Positions 22,008-31,995 of a DNA stretch of 64,000 nt are shown here, one piece after another (positions within the stretch are counted from its first letter, which is position 1; the number at the start of each line of letters is the position of its first letter). The notes beneath the pieces were generated by a model that did no database searches, was not told the origin of the DNA, and saw only the letters and a program-made list of their open reading frames with translations. The translations under genes were made by a program, and so were the position numbers. Origin of the DNA: Phycomyces nitens (taxonomy: Eukaryota; Mucoromycota; Mucoromycetes; Mucorales; Phycomycetaceae); assembly GCA_022702545.1 (NCBI GenBank), contig JAHRBC010000005.1, positions 2,852,001 to 2,916,000 of the forward strand, written 5' to 3'.

Positions 22008-22980
22008 TTACTGCTCAGCGCCGATGGCGGCCTTCTTCTCCTCAGCCTTGAGCTTGCGACGCTCACGGAGAGCCTTGTTCTTGGCACGGAGGGCCTCGGA
22101 CTGCTCGTTGAGGGTCTTGGCTCTAAGCTTCTCGGCCTTGGCCTTGTGGATGTACTCCATCAAGACACGCTTGTTCTTGAAGCCGTTACCCTTGGACTTG
22201 AGGTAAAGAGCGTGGTAGAGGTGCTTGTCGATCTTGCCAGCCTCGCGGTACTTGGCCAACAAACGACGGAGGACACGCATACGGCGCATCCAGATGACCT
22301 GGGAGGACATACGGGCATCGGCAGTACCCTTACGCTTACCGTAACCCATGTGGCGACCGAGACGCTTGGCAGCGGTGTGGACACGGACACGGAAGCGGGA
22401 GTGGCTGACCTCGGGCTTGCGGATGATGAGACCATCCTTGACGAGCTTACGGATGTTAGCGCCTGGTAAAGATTGACAGTTATATAATTAGATTATGGCA
22501 AGTCATTATATATCATGACCAATTGTCAATTGGATTGGAACTTACGGGAGTTGGCGTTGGAGATCTCATTGACCTCATTGGGATCGAGCCAGATCTTTCT
22601 CTGACCGCACTTGAGGACGGAAGAGGCCAAACGCTTTTGGATGCTCAGGCTGACCCTAGATTGTGTTATTTGCAATCAGCCAAACTGCAATTCATGCCAA
22701 TGCAACAAAAGTTGCTTCATCGCAATAGAAAGCCGCAATTCTCTGCTAATTTTTATTCGTATGGTTGTCTTGTTGGTTGTGAAATCGAACCGCAGTAGTT
22801 GATAATCCAAAAAAAATGAATTGTGTATATAGTGTTGAATTGATGATATTCTTTCGTTTCTTAACAAATCCAAATATCTCTTGGGTTCTCGCATGCATAG
22901 ATATACATTTGCTGGTGTGCGCGTGTGCGTGTGTATAGCTTTTGTGCTTGTTTTTATGATAAGAATAGGGCAACTCACAT
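22008..22980 (-). CDS. RPL19: Large ribosomal subunit protein eL19
   Basis: Core 60S ribosomal protein. Three exons are inferred: the two bases AT at 22980-22979, then 22656-22546, then 22462-22008. The main exon reads [60 protein letters not shown] and a Lys/Arg/Ala-rich C-terminal helix ending AAIGAEQ, essentially canonical eL19. The start codon appears to be split: exon 1 supplies AT, the intron begins GTGAGT at 22978, and exon 2 begins with G followed by GTC AGC CTG (V S L). Exon 2 encodes the conserved SIQKRLASS and [19 protein letters not shown], but these lie in different frames: a run of three C on the coding strand (plus-strand GGG at 22619-22621) has one base too many. The summed exon length, 568, is one more than a multiple of three. 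This is either a sequencing indel or a damaged copy. Confidence 0.9.
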
Positions 22981-23859
22981 GTTAAAATGACGAGAACTGG
23001 TAGTCCAGGTGGAAAAAGAGAAAGATTGATCTATTGTTAATTGGCTGAACACTAATATCCTAAAATTTTTCTTTTTTTGTGACGTAGATAACAAGCCACA
23101 ATAGAAAGTAATTTATTTTTGCTGCGTTATTATTACTAGGCAGCAAAATTGAGATAAATTCGAATTTTAAAAACGGTTTTTTTTGAAACCAACGTAAAAC
23201 CGCCTTTTTTTTTTGGGTGCTCATCTTGACGATAAAATGCAAAATTTGCTGAATAACCAAGTCATTCATATGGCATTGTTAATGGGCTGTACGATAAAAG
23301 TTCTGAAAGATTATCATGTCTTACTCTCATCTTTGCTGGCTGTATACTTTCTACTAATGTCTAAAAAAAAATGGCAGCCACAAATACTGAAAACAGCCCC
23401 AAAATGATGCATTTCAAGGCATCCAGCCCTTCTTTGCTAGTAGAGAAAACCGGTCCTTTATAAAAGTGATAGAAACAGCTGGTAATCTTTAAAGAATATC
23501 CAATAGTCTTTTTCACCTGTCTGCAAAAGAGACCAGCACAAAAAAGCATAGGCACAAATCATCAATAACGAGTTGATTCCCGATGATCCACTTATGATAC
23601 TTTGCGCAATATAAAGAGCTACAACAAAAGCTTCTTGGACTCAACAGTTGCAATTCTCTCTCTGGTGCAAACAAAAACAGATATAAAGTATAAAAGACTG
23701 TCTATCACTGCAAAAATGATCCCAATTTTCATATGTACAGTGGCTGGGAATTCCAGGACACAGAAAAGACAAAAGTGTAATTTAGACATTTTTTGTAAAT
23801 CAAACACTTGAACAACTATTAGACCCATACTCCCACCGGAAGTTCACTTCTCTCCCAAG
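22981..23859. other. Intergenic, no supported gene
   Basis: Probable upstream region of eL19, followed by AT-rich DNA with poly-T runs (23182-23189, 23207-23214). At 23738 the sequence TACAGTGGCTGGGAATTCC resembles a Tc1-type terminus, but no matching inverted end is found, so no element is called. Confidence 0.45.
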
Positions 23860-24730
23860 CTAGTCCTCTAATTTCCATTGAACGCTATTTGGACTCTATT
23901 CCCTCCTTTCTTCCCGGATTTCTCCAATCTCAAAGGTGTCCGAGTATTTGATGCTTTCTCACTTACTTCCCTCGGGTAATCTCCAACGGTAGCATTGTGG
24001 TGATCTCCCTACCGCCCGTAATCGTATTCAACATTTATTTCAGGCAATTGACGGCGCACGCATTCACCTGTAACCTTGGTTTGAAAAGTGCATAGATTCC
24101 ACGACAGTTCTCTCCTCACCAGATAATCTACGTTCCTTCCTTCATCATGTTTGACTTGATACCTGTCGCCTCAAGGGAGCAACTACGGGATCTTTCCGGC
24201 GGTCCCTTGCACCTGTCGTTGATATCTCACATCCATTATTCCCAAGGCCAGCTGGAAGAGGTTCTGGCGACAACAAGTCCCACATCATATTCGTACTGTG
24301 TGGTAGAAGGCCCCATGGGGGTGTATCCCTACTCGTTCTTGGCTCAGTAGAATTCTTTCATCTCGGGTGCCCTCCCCGACTTGTAGTCTCTGCCTGTTCA
24401 AACCGGAAACCCTTTAACACTTCTTCTTCGCTTGTCATCACAAGCAGTCAGTGTGGAGCATCATCCTTGGGAAACATCTTCCTAACTGGAGCTTAACCGA
24501 CACACAGTGGCTTCTTTTCAGTGGGGTCTTTCCACCCCAATCAACAGCTTTGGAACTACAAGTCTTGGTCGTATCTTCAACCACCCACGCGATCTGGCGA
24601 GCTCACTGGAATCTTGTTTTTGATGGAACACATTTTCTGCCGGGCGTGGTGGCTGACAAGGTCGCCAGTTGCATCTTGCAGAATTGGGCATCACCTAATG
24701 ACATTGGCAGGCATTCTTAGTCGTATGCCA
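23860..24730 (+). pseudogene. Probable relic of a LINE-type retrotransposon 3' end
   Basis: This stretch has a more balanced base composition than its surroundings and long but interrupted frames on the plus strand. The clearest is STTHAIWRAHWNLVFDG followed by VADKVASCILQNW (stop near 24718), which resembles the C-terminal AIWR..W..V(Y/F)D motif region after the reverse transcriptase in Mucorales LINE elements (from memory). Upstream pieces occur in other frames, so it is decayed. No reverse transcriptase core is present in the window. Confidence 0.35.
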
Positions 24731-25015
24731 CACTCCTTTGCACATTTTTTTCTCTTTTTTTCAGTCTCTGTGACCGCTAGTCCTTCTTTCCTTCTCTCAC
24801 ATGCATGATTAAAGCATTTTCAAAAGCCGCGTGACAAGCGCGACAGCTCTTACAATAAAGAATACAAAAAAAACCAACTATTAGACATTTTCATTGGTTC
24901 TGAAGGGCGGTGTAGGAATAAAAAAAGCACTATCAGCTTAAAAAGCAAATAAAATGAATTGTGTCTTGAACTTTTCTCTTTTACTGCTAAACCAAACGCA
25001 AATATTCTATTAAAA

Positions 25016-27199
25016 ATGGCCCCAATCCGCAACTCAAAAGTTACAAAAGAATGCAGATGCTCTGGTTGTGAAAAGAAGCACGCTGGCTACGACGTGGTAC
25101 CTATTCAGACCTTCAAATATCATATGAAAAATGAAGAAACACAAAGCATTTTACTTGCACAAAAACGCAAGAGATTATAATTATATTTATTTATATTTCA
25201 GATAATAATAAATCTAATATAGAGGCCAGACAATATGTTGAGAATACTGTATCAATGGATACAGCTCAATATGAAGAATTGATTGATATCCGTAGTCATG
25301 ACAATGATATGGATTATGATCTCAATGGTAATAAATACTTTATTTCCGATTATTAATTTGAGTTTAATACTAATAATATTCCTTTTCAGTAGATTCGGTT
25401 GACAGCACCAATTCTGACCTTCAATCTCAGAAAGGAAACTTACCTCTTTCTGAAAACGATGCTTTGTTTGATGATGAAGGTATGTACAGTACTAAACATA
25501 ATCCTGGTCTTGAAATGAAAATAATGGATTAAGAATATTTTCATTTCGAATAGACTATTCTTCAGAATCTGTCTCAGAATTGGATTTCATTCACCGATTC
25601 ATTGTTACCACAATTTCCCTCTTCATTTCACTGTATGTTGTTGACGAAGGTGCCGTAGTCTTGATTGCAATTGTCAACAAGGTGTTTGAATTCTTCCGTG
25701 GCCCATTCCGTCTTCTTGTGACTGTTCAAGGGCTCAAACGATTGGCTGTTCTCGATGTCTTGACAAAGGGCATCAAAAAATATGTTGCTTGTGGTGAATG
25801 CCACAGTATTTATGAGAACGATGGTGCACCTCTTTTCTGTACCTTTAACAAGTTTGGAAACAGCGCCTTGTGTGGCCATGGCTTGTTCAAGTCCAGTTCG
25901 TCAACCATCCCAAACAAGTCGTATATCTACCAGTCCATCAGACACTCTCTTAAAACACTCTTTTCTCGGCCCGATTTCGAATCTCAAATCAACTCTTGGA
26001 ATCACGGTCCCAATGTAGAAAAGACAATGTTCGATGTATATGATGGTGCGATGTGGAGCAGTCTCAAAGACATCAATGGCAACCTCTTTGTTGACGGCGA
26101 CCGCTCATTAATGCTAACCCTCAACATCGACTGGTTCCAGCCATTCGACGGTGTCACCTATTCTTGTGGAGCCATATACCTTGCCATCAACAATCTTCCT
26201 CGAGATATCCGGTTCAAGAAGGAGAACGTTATCCTTGTTGGATTAATGCCAGGGCCCAAAGAAGCAAAAACATCTGACATTAATCACTATCTCAGACCTC
26301 TTGTTGATGAATTGGAAGAGCTATACCTGGGTATCAATATCAAGACCCACCAATGCCCATATGGTGAAACTGTCCGTGCTGCTCTCTTTATTGTTGCTTG
26401 TAATATCCCCGCCGCAAGAAAAGTATATGGACTTACATCCCATACCAGTACGAATGGCTGTCATAAACCCAACAAGCAATTCTCTCGGTTAGCTGGAACG
26501 AACTCTGTTGATTATTCTGAATTTGATTTCTCAAAGTGGCTCCTTCGCACTAGAGATGATAATCGTAAGGATGCTGAGGTCTGGAGAAATGTAGCGCCTT
26601 GAAGTTGCCAGTGGTGTTCGCTGGTCCGAACTGCATCGTCTCCAGTACTTTGACGTTGTCCGCTGCACGATCATCGATCCAATGCACGATCTTTTCTTAG
26701 GCACTGCCAAGAGGATGATGGAGAGATGGGTTGCAGATGGAGTAATCAACGATAAGAGTCTCGTTGCCATGCAGAAGATGGTAGAGAAGATGGTGTTGTC
26801 GCCAGACTACATGGCATTGAAGACGAAGATTGGGAAGGGGTTCCCCTTTATGAAGGCTGACGAGTGGAAGTCATGGTGCCTAGTGTACTCTCCTGTAGTA
26901 TTGAAGGGTGTCCTTCCAGAAAGGCATTTCAGGAACTGGATCCTATTTGTAAATGCATGCCGATTCCTGGTAAAGCCTAGAATCACACAAGAAGAAATTG
27001 GCATGGCACACCAATATCTCCAAGATTTTTGCCAAGGGTGTGAGTCTCTATACGATGCTGATTTGTTGTCACCAAACATGCATTTGCATCTGCATCTGTC
27101 AAAGACGATCAAGGATTTTGGGCCCGTCTATGGATACTGGCTGTTCAGTTTTGAGCGGTACAACAGTATTGTTTCCTTATATTTCCACACTGGTAATTG
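25016..27199 (+). pseudogene. Tnp2/CACTA-type transposase, frameshifted
   Basis: The likely start is MAPIRNSKVTKECRCSGCEK at 25016, a Cys-rich N-terminus, followed by short exons. The main frame then starts around 25560 and reads into GIKKYVACGECHSIYENDGA, SLMLTLNIDWFQPFDGVTYS, CGAIYLAINNLPRDIRFKKE, NVILVGLMPGPKEAKTSDIN, HYLRPLVDELEELY and AARKVYGLTSHTSTNGC. These are hallmarks of the Tnp2-like transposases of EnSpm/CACTA elements in fungi. The frame stops at 26600-26602 just after VWRNVA. One base away the protein continues (VRWSELHRLQYFDVVRCTII, DPMHDLFLGTAKRMM) to a stop at 27197-27199. It is therefore a single-base frameshift in an otherwise readable gene, with no terminal repeats identified. 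Confidence 0.7.
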
Positions 27200-27572
27200 A
27201 GCCAGTTTTTCCAGTAATAAATTTGTTTTTCAATCTGTCCCCTTTGTGCCCTCATATGTCCTGCGAACTTCTCGAAAACATATATCAAAGTTCTGCTGAG
27301 AATCTGATATAGTATAAAACCCATTAAAAAAAAACCCTAGTAGAAAAAGACATTATTAATAGTAATATTACTACAAAAAAAACATTTGGGGACTCGGATT
27401 TTTCACTATTTTTATTTTAAAAATAAAATATTGTCTGATAGTAAATGTCTCCAAGGTCTCTTTACTGCACTTCTTAAACAAATATAGGAATATAATGTGC
27501 AATTGACCTTTATTTTCATATTATCTTGCATGTATTTGTTGGTTGGCAATGTGCACTCTTGATACGTTAATA

Positions 27573-28914
27573 CAGGGTCGGGTAACAAATTCTGCACTTT
27601 GAATCTCAGATTTTCATCTCTTTAGACACCTTTACACTTTGCTTTTCTTAATCTCTTAAATTCCATTAATAACTTTATCATCATGCCTAAAGTACAAAAC
27701 ACTCAACCCCACAGGACCTTGCAAAAGCTTTCAGATTTGAGAAAAGGAATCTTAATTGGGCTTAACATGGCCGGAATGAAAGTTGCCGACATTGCGAGAC
27801 ACGAAAACGTCCCACCTACTACAATCTCTCGTATTATTAAAAAATACAACGAAACTGGGTCTGTTGCTGACAAGAGCCGTTCAGGAAGACCAAAGCGACT
27901 TACTCCCAGAGAAGAAAGACATCTCATGTTCAACTTGAAGAGAGATCGTCATCAGACTTTGGGTGACATGGCTTGCACCATAAAGGAAGAGACGGGAAAA
28001 TCTGTTTGTGCAAAGACTATTAGCACGACTTTACACAGAATGAATATTCATTCATGTGTAGCTCTCGCGAAGCCTCTCCTGACTAAGGAGCACATTGCAA
28101 AGCGCCGCACTTTTTACAATGCTGTAAAAAACTGGGATCAGCAATGGGAAAAGGTGATCTGGAGTGATGAGTCTAAGTTCTCTCTCTTCAAGAAGAATGG
28201 CCGTACCCATGTTTGGCGTGAGCCTAATGAGAAGTACCACCCTGACTGCCTTACTCCAAAAGTGCAAGGAAATGGAGGTTCAATCATGATCTGGGGGTGT
28301 ATCTGGGCAGGAGGGGTTGGACCACTTGTTGTCTTGGATGGCAATATGAATGCCAAAAAGTATGTGAAGGTTTTGCAAGACTCTTTTTTGCCTTTCTATG
28401 AGAGTCTTCCCCATGTTGAGGGTGGTGGCTACATTTACCAAGAAGACAATGCCACCTCCCATAAAGCAGCCATGTCAGAAAGGTGTAAAGAAGATCTTGG
28501 GCTGAAGGTCTTGGAGTGGCCACCAAACAGTCCTGACCTCAGCCCAATCGAAAACATCTGGAGTCTTTTGGATGACCTTTTGAGGATGAGGCCTCACAAG
28601 CCTACCACTCTGGACGAGTTGAAGGAGGCTTTACAAGAAAGCTGGAGAATGGTGACAGTAGATGTTTGTGAACGATACTGTCTCCACATGGATATCAGAT
28701 TAGCTGCTTTGAAAGCAAATAAATTTATGCATATTCCATATTAAACATAACGCATTTTTTTACTATTGTAAACTTCATACATTGAAGATTAGTCTCTATG
28801 AATCTCATGGCTATATGTAGTCTTTACATTCTTTACTACACGATTAAAGATACAAGACTTTTATCTTCTTTTTTATCGGACATTAAAACCACCACAGTTT
28901 TTTACTGGACCCTG
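27573..28914 (+). mobile_element. Tc1/mariner element, full length
   Basis: 1342 bp beginning CAGGGTCGGGTAACAAA and ending in the complement CAGGGTCCAGTAAAAAA. Both ends are directly flanked by TA (27571-27572 and 28915-28916), the target duplication of Tc1/mariner elements. It contains one uninterrupted transposase gene. The terminal match is strong for only the first 7 bases and then patchy. Confidence 0.85.
27683..28744 (+). CDS. Tc1/mariner transposase (DD34E), intact frame
   Basis: 353-residue cut-and-paste transposase in a single exon. The N-terminus has a helix-turn-helix (IARHENVPPTTISRIIKKYN) and the GRPKRLTPREER GRPK-type hook, then a second DNA-binding domain. The catalytic triad is visible: first Asp in VIWSDESKFSLF, second Asp in YIYQEDNATSHKA, and Glu in NSPDLSPIENIWSLLDD. 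Thirty-four residues lie between the second Asp and the Glu, the DD34E spacing of the Tc1 family. There is no stop or frameshift, so the protein could be active if expressed. The start is the first Met after the left terminus, about 110 bp inside the element. Confidence 0.93.
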   Translation: MPKVQNTQPHRTLQKLSDLRKGILIGLNMAGMKVADIARHENVPPTTISRIIKKYNETGSVADKSRSGRPKRLTPREERHLMFNLKRDRHQTLGDMACTIKEETGKSVCAKTISTTLHRMNIHSCVALAKPLLTKEHIAKRRTFYNAVKNWDQQWEKVIWSDESKFSLFKKNGRTHVWREPNEKYHPDCLTPKVQGNGGSIMIWGCIWAGGVGPLVVLDGNMNAKKYVKVLQDSFLPFYESLPHVEGGGYIYQEDNATSHKAAMSERCKEDLGLKVLEWPPNSPDLSPIENIWSLLDDLLRMRPHKPTTLDELKEALQESWRMVTVDVCERYCLHMDIRLAALKANKFMHIPY

Positions 28915-29010
28915 TATTAGGGGCACGACGTTTTGATATCCCCGGACATCCCAAATGTGGCTTGATGTTCGGTGCATAGCAAAAATATCTGGTCCCCAAG
29001 ACTTTTTTTT

Positions 29011-29589
29011 TATTTAAAAAAAATGGCTTTCAGTTTATAATCGAGGTATAAAGTGTAGCTGATATGCTTATTGGTATATTCTGCTCCAATTAGTCATGTA
29101 TTATTGGCTTTATCCCAATACTTGGCATTGCTCAGAATCAATAAGATGCAAACAGTTTTCATGACATTTAAATTCAAATGCCCAGCCTATAGATTTATGT
29201 CCAACACAGCAATAAATCAGCCAAAATATCGATTTGGAATCTGGAGTGTTAATGTTTTGAATTGCCAATTGTTCAGGCAGTAATATTTTTTGCACAATAC
29301 GAGTTGCAAGTGTGCTCATATTTGTACCTTTGGTATAAAGTGTATTATTAAGCACAAATCTCTTTCATTACATATCGAAAGACTGACAGGATAAAAAAAT
29401 GTAATGGCTTTCTTCCCAAACACATCCTCAGCTGATAAAATCTATAGAATAATCACACTGATCTTGATCAAGTGACCGAGTGATTTTTTTTTGTAAGCTG
29501 AAATAGGACTGCGAAATCAGGCGAATGTGTCTTTATAAAATCAGACACATGCTTCCCTTTTTTCTATTCTCATTGTACCTGAATTCATA
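29011..29589. other. Intergenic, nothing recognised
   Basis: AT-rich DNA between the inverted-repeat element and the C2H2 gene. No coding frame or repeat is supported. Confidence 0.45.
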
Positions 29590-30302
29590 ATGTCTAGTCA
29601 CTTTGGAGTATTCCGGCTTAATAAATCCAAGAAGACCTCCTATCCATGCCATGTTCCCGGATGCGGAAAGACCTACAAGAGTGTATCGAGCTTGAATGAG
29701 CATCTGAGGTCCTTTCATGAGTTGGCCATTGGCAATACTCGGTTCAAAAAAAGGCGTGGTACAGCTGAGCCTAGCGCTCTCCAAAACGATCCTCAAGAAG
29801 CGGCCAGTACAGGTAATTTTTACTCTTTAATACTTTTCTAGACATTGGCAGCTCTAATAACGTTTCATCTTTTATTTCTATTGTCGTGCAAAAGAATCGG
29901 GAGAGAGTCCGGACAAGGATAAAGGTAAAGGATCTGGATAATAATCCAGACGTCACGCATAAAGATATTAAATGGGTTTTTAGAACCAACATTGTGTCTA
30001 ACATCAATACAGCTGTAGCCAATATTTCGCATAAAAGTGCTGTGGATCCAAGTGCCCAAACCGAGACCGACGCGTGCGAGCCCACTGACACGGATGACCC
30101 AGATTCTGATGATCCTCAAACATTGGCTTTGAGGTCCTTATTCAGTGAATATGCCAATGTCTTGTCCAAACGCGACCTTGAAGCAATGCTTCATGGAATC
30201 GAAAAGATTTCAGAACTAGCATATGCTTCTGGCAAGGAGAACAAGCCCTTTGGCTTTCCTTCTGCCGACCAGATCATGGGCGAGGAGAAGAGAAAGGAGT
30301 AA
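29590..30302 (+). CDS. Small C2H2 zinc-finger protein
   Basis: Begins MSSHFGVFRLNKSKKTSYPC at 29590 and has one C2H2 finger, CHVPGCGKTYKSVSSLNEHL then RSFHEL, so Cys-x4-Cys-x12-His-x4-His fits. The first frame stops at 29839-29841 unless a very short intron (29813-29841, GTAATT to CTAG, 29 nt) is removed. Splicing it joins in frame to a stretch ending at 30302 that is rich in Asp/Thr (ETDACEPTDTDDPDSDD) and has a helical segment SEYANVLSKRDLEAMLHGIE. That would give 227 residues. It lies directly before a broken transposon gene and may be its N-terminal part or an independent gene. Confidence 0.45.
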
Positions 30303-30389
30303 GCTGGGCCACGTATGAATGCGACAACTGCCATGCACAACCCGGTCATCCAAAAAGAATCTCAGCGTCAAGGTTTCTGAAAACCCCGC

Positions 30390-31995
30390 CTTCCCTCGAC
30401 TTTGCTGTCGCTTCTTTTTCCATCAAAATCTTTCTTTATGGGCAACGATACAAAGTATGCCGATGTATACCCTATGATTCATGTTAATGGAGCATTTGGA
30501 ATCCATGACAACTTGAAGACCATTTCCTTGAGCAGCCTAAACAACGCAAAAATGATCAGCGAAGGTCTATACACTATCCGGGACTGTAAAACCGTTACCG
30601 AAAACTAATATGGGCTGCCCTCTCACCTGTGCACGAACAGCTAATTTCCGGAGACAGCTCTTCAAAGATCAAGAAACCAAATAGCGACGAATTCTACAAA
30701 GTTGGGATCTCTCCTATCGTCTTGTTTGCCGACGACACTTTTGGAAACAAAAGCAAACAGTACAATCGTTTCGAAAGCTGGTCTATGATCAATGCCGCCC
30801 TACCTTTTGACGTCAAAAACAAAAGAGAACACACCAAGTTCATTGCAATGTACTCTGCCAAGTATAAGGAAACTGTGTTGGTAAAAGTCCCTCTCATGTT
30901 TATCAGAGGTGACAACCCTGCCCATTCCGAATGTGGCTGGGATTTTCCAGCAGAAAACTCTTTACTTTTGCTGGAAATGTTACTACCATAAACTGGCCAA
31001 GAGAAAAGGAAGAACTCTAGTCGAAAGTGAAGTAGCGCTAGAGAAGCTCAACGCAACTTATATGCCAAGAACACGATTCCATTATGCCATTGCTGCTTCA
31101 GACGCAACCCGGGTGAATATTCGAATCCCTACAGTTTTTTCAGATCCTGTTTCCCTTGATGATCTGTGCTTTAAGAACACTGGTTCTGATGACTTTGTTC
31201 TTAATCTCCAAGCATATGATCCCGCACAGGACACCCCGATCGAGATCCTGTGCTGCTGTATTTTACTTGGTGTTGTAAAATACTTGGTTGACCATTTGGT
31301 GAAGAAGACCCTGAGTGGAAGACGGAATGAAGAGAAACTCGACTTGATAACAGCTTGCTTGAAAAAGTCTGAACACAATCCTGGTCGCTCCCGCACTTTT
31401 AGAAGAGACTTGCGCCACTGTGGTTCCTTTGTTGGTCGTGACTATATGCAGCTTATACAGGTTCTCCCTGCCATTATTTCTGCTCGTTCCTGGTCTTTCT
31501 GACCATGTCCAAGAGGTGAAGAAGACAGTCGCCGAGTTTACCGAATACCTCTGTGCTTTCGACGTGGAAACCGGCAACAAGGCCGAAAGTCCACTACTTA
31601 CACCACCTGCATGAAGATATCGAATGGTCTGGGTGTGCTCTTCATTTTGAAACTGAAAAGGGAGAAATGTTTAACAAGTTTATACGAGAGCAACTCTTTC
31701 ACACCAACCGTAAGGGCCCTTCAAAAGGTGTCGTCATACGGTTTGGTAAGCAAGAGGTACTAAAACATGCTGTGGATGGTGGGTGGTTCATTGATCAGCA
31801 AGAACGGCAGACGCATGGAATATGGATTTTCTATCAAGGAATTCGCGGTGTCCTCTGGCCCGAAATTTCGATCATGTTTCTTTGGTGCCCGTGAGTTTGC
31901 CGACAACAACTCTTCTACCCCTCTTATGCAAAACTCTAAGCCAGGCCAATTTAATGGTTTACAGGCAATGATAAAGAATGTTTTGTTGGCTTAGT
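30390..31995 (+). pseudogene. Degenerate transposon-type protein (fungal VLFADDTSGN-like family)
   Basis: Fragments in changing frames follow one another in the order seen in a repetitive protein family common in basidiomycetes and Mucorales (from memory, no database check): SPIVLFADDTFGNKSKQYNR and FESWSMINAALPFDVKNKR at 30700-30830, LVKVPLMFIRGDNPAHSE then a Cys-rich turn near 30900-30990, AYDPAQDTPIEILCCCILLG and VVKYLVDHLVKKTL at 31210-31310, GSFVGRDYMQLIQVLP near 31420, then VHYLHHLHEDIEWSGCALHF and FETEKGEMFNKFIREQLFHT near 31590-31700. At least four frame changes, including near 30990 and 31600, make it non-functional as read. Some of them may hide introns. Confidence 0.55.

Larger units (their letters stand above)
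27374..29010. repeat. Imperfect inverted repeat pair enclosing the Tc1 element
   Basis: At 27374-27408 is AAAAAAAACATTTGGGGACT followed by CGGATTTTTCACTAT. The reverse complement of 28974-29010 reads AAAAAAAAAGTCTTGGGGAC followed by CAGATATTTTTGCTAT. Roughly three quarters of positions match. With the 1342-bp Tc1 element removed, the arms would bound a non-coding element of about 290 bp, so the Tc1 copy seems to have landed inside a small non-autonomous element. Confidence 0.45.

Noticed and set aside
21990..22469. 159-residue plus-strand frame opposite eL19
   Set aside because: Antisense of a highly conserved ribosomal protein exon. Leu/Thr-rich composition is typical of such shadows.
23738..23780. 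Possible Tc1-type terminus CAGTGGCTGGGAATTCC
   Set aside because: No inverted partner, no TA-flanked pair and no transposase nearby.
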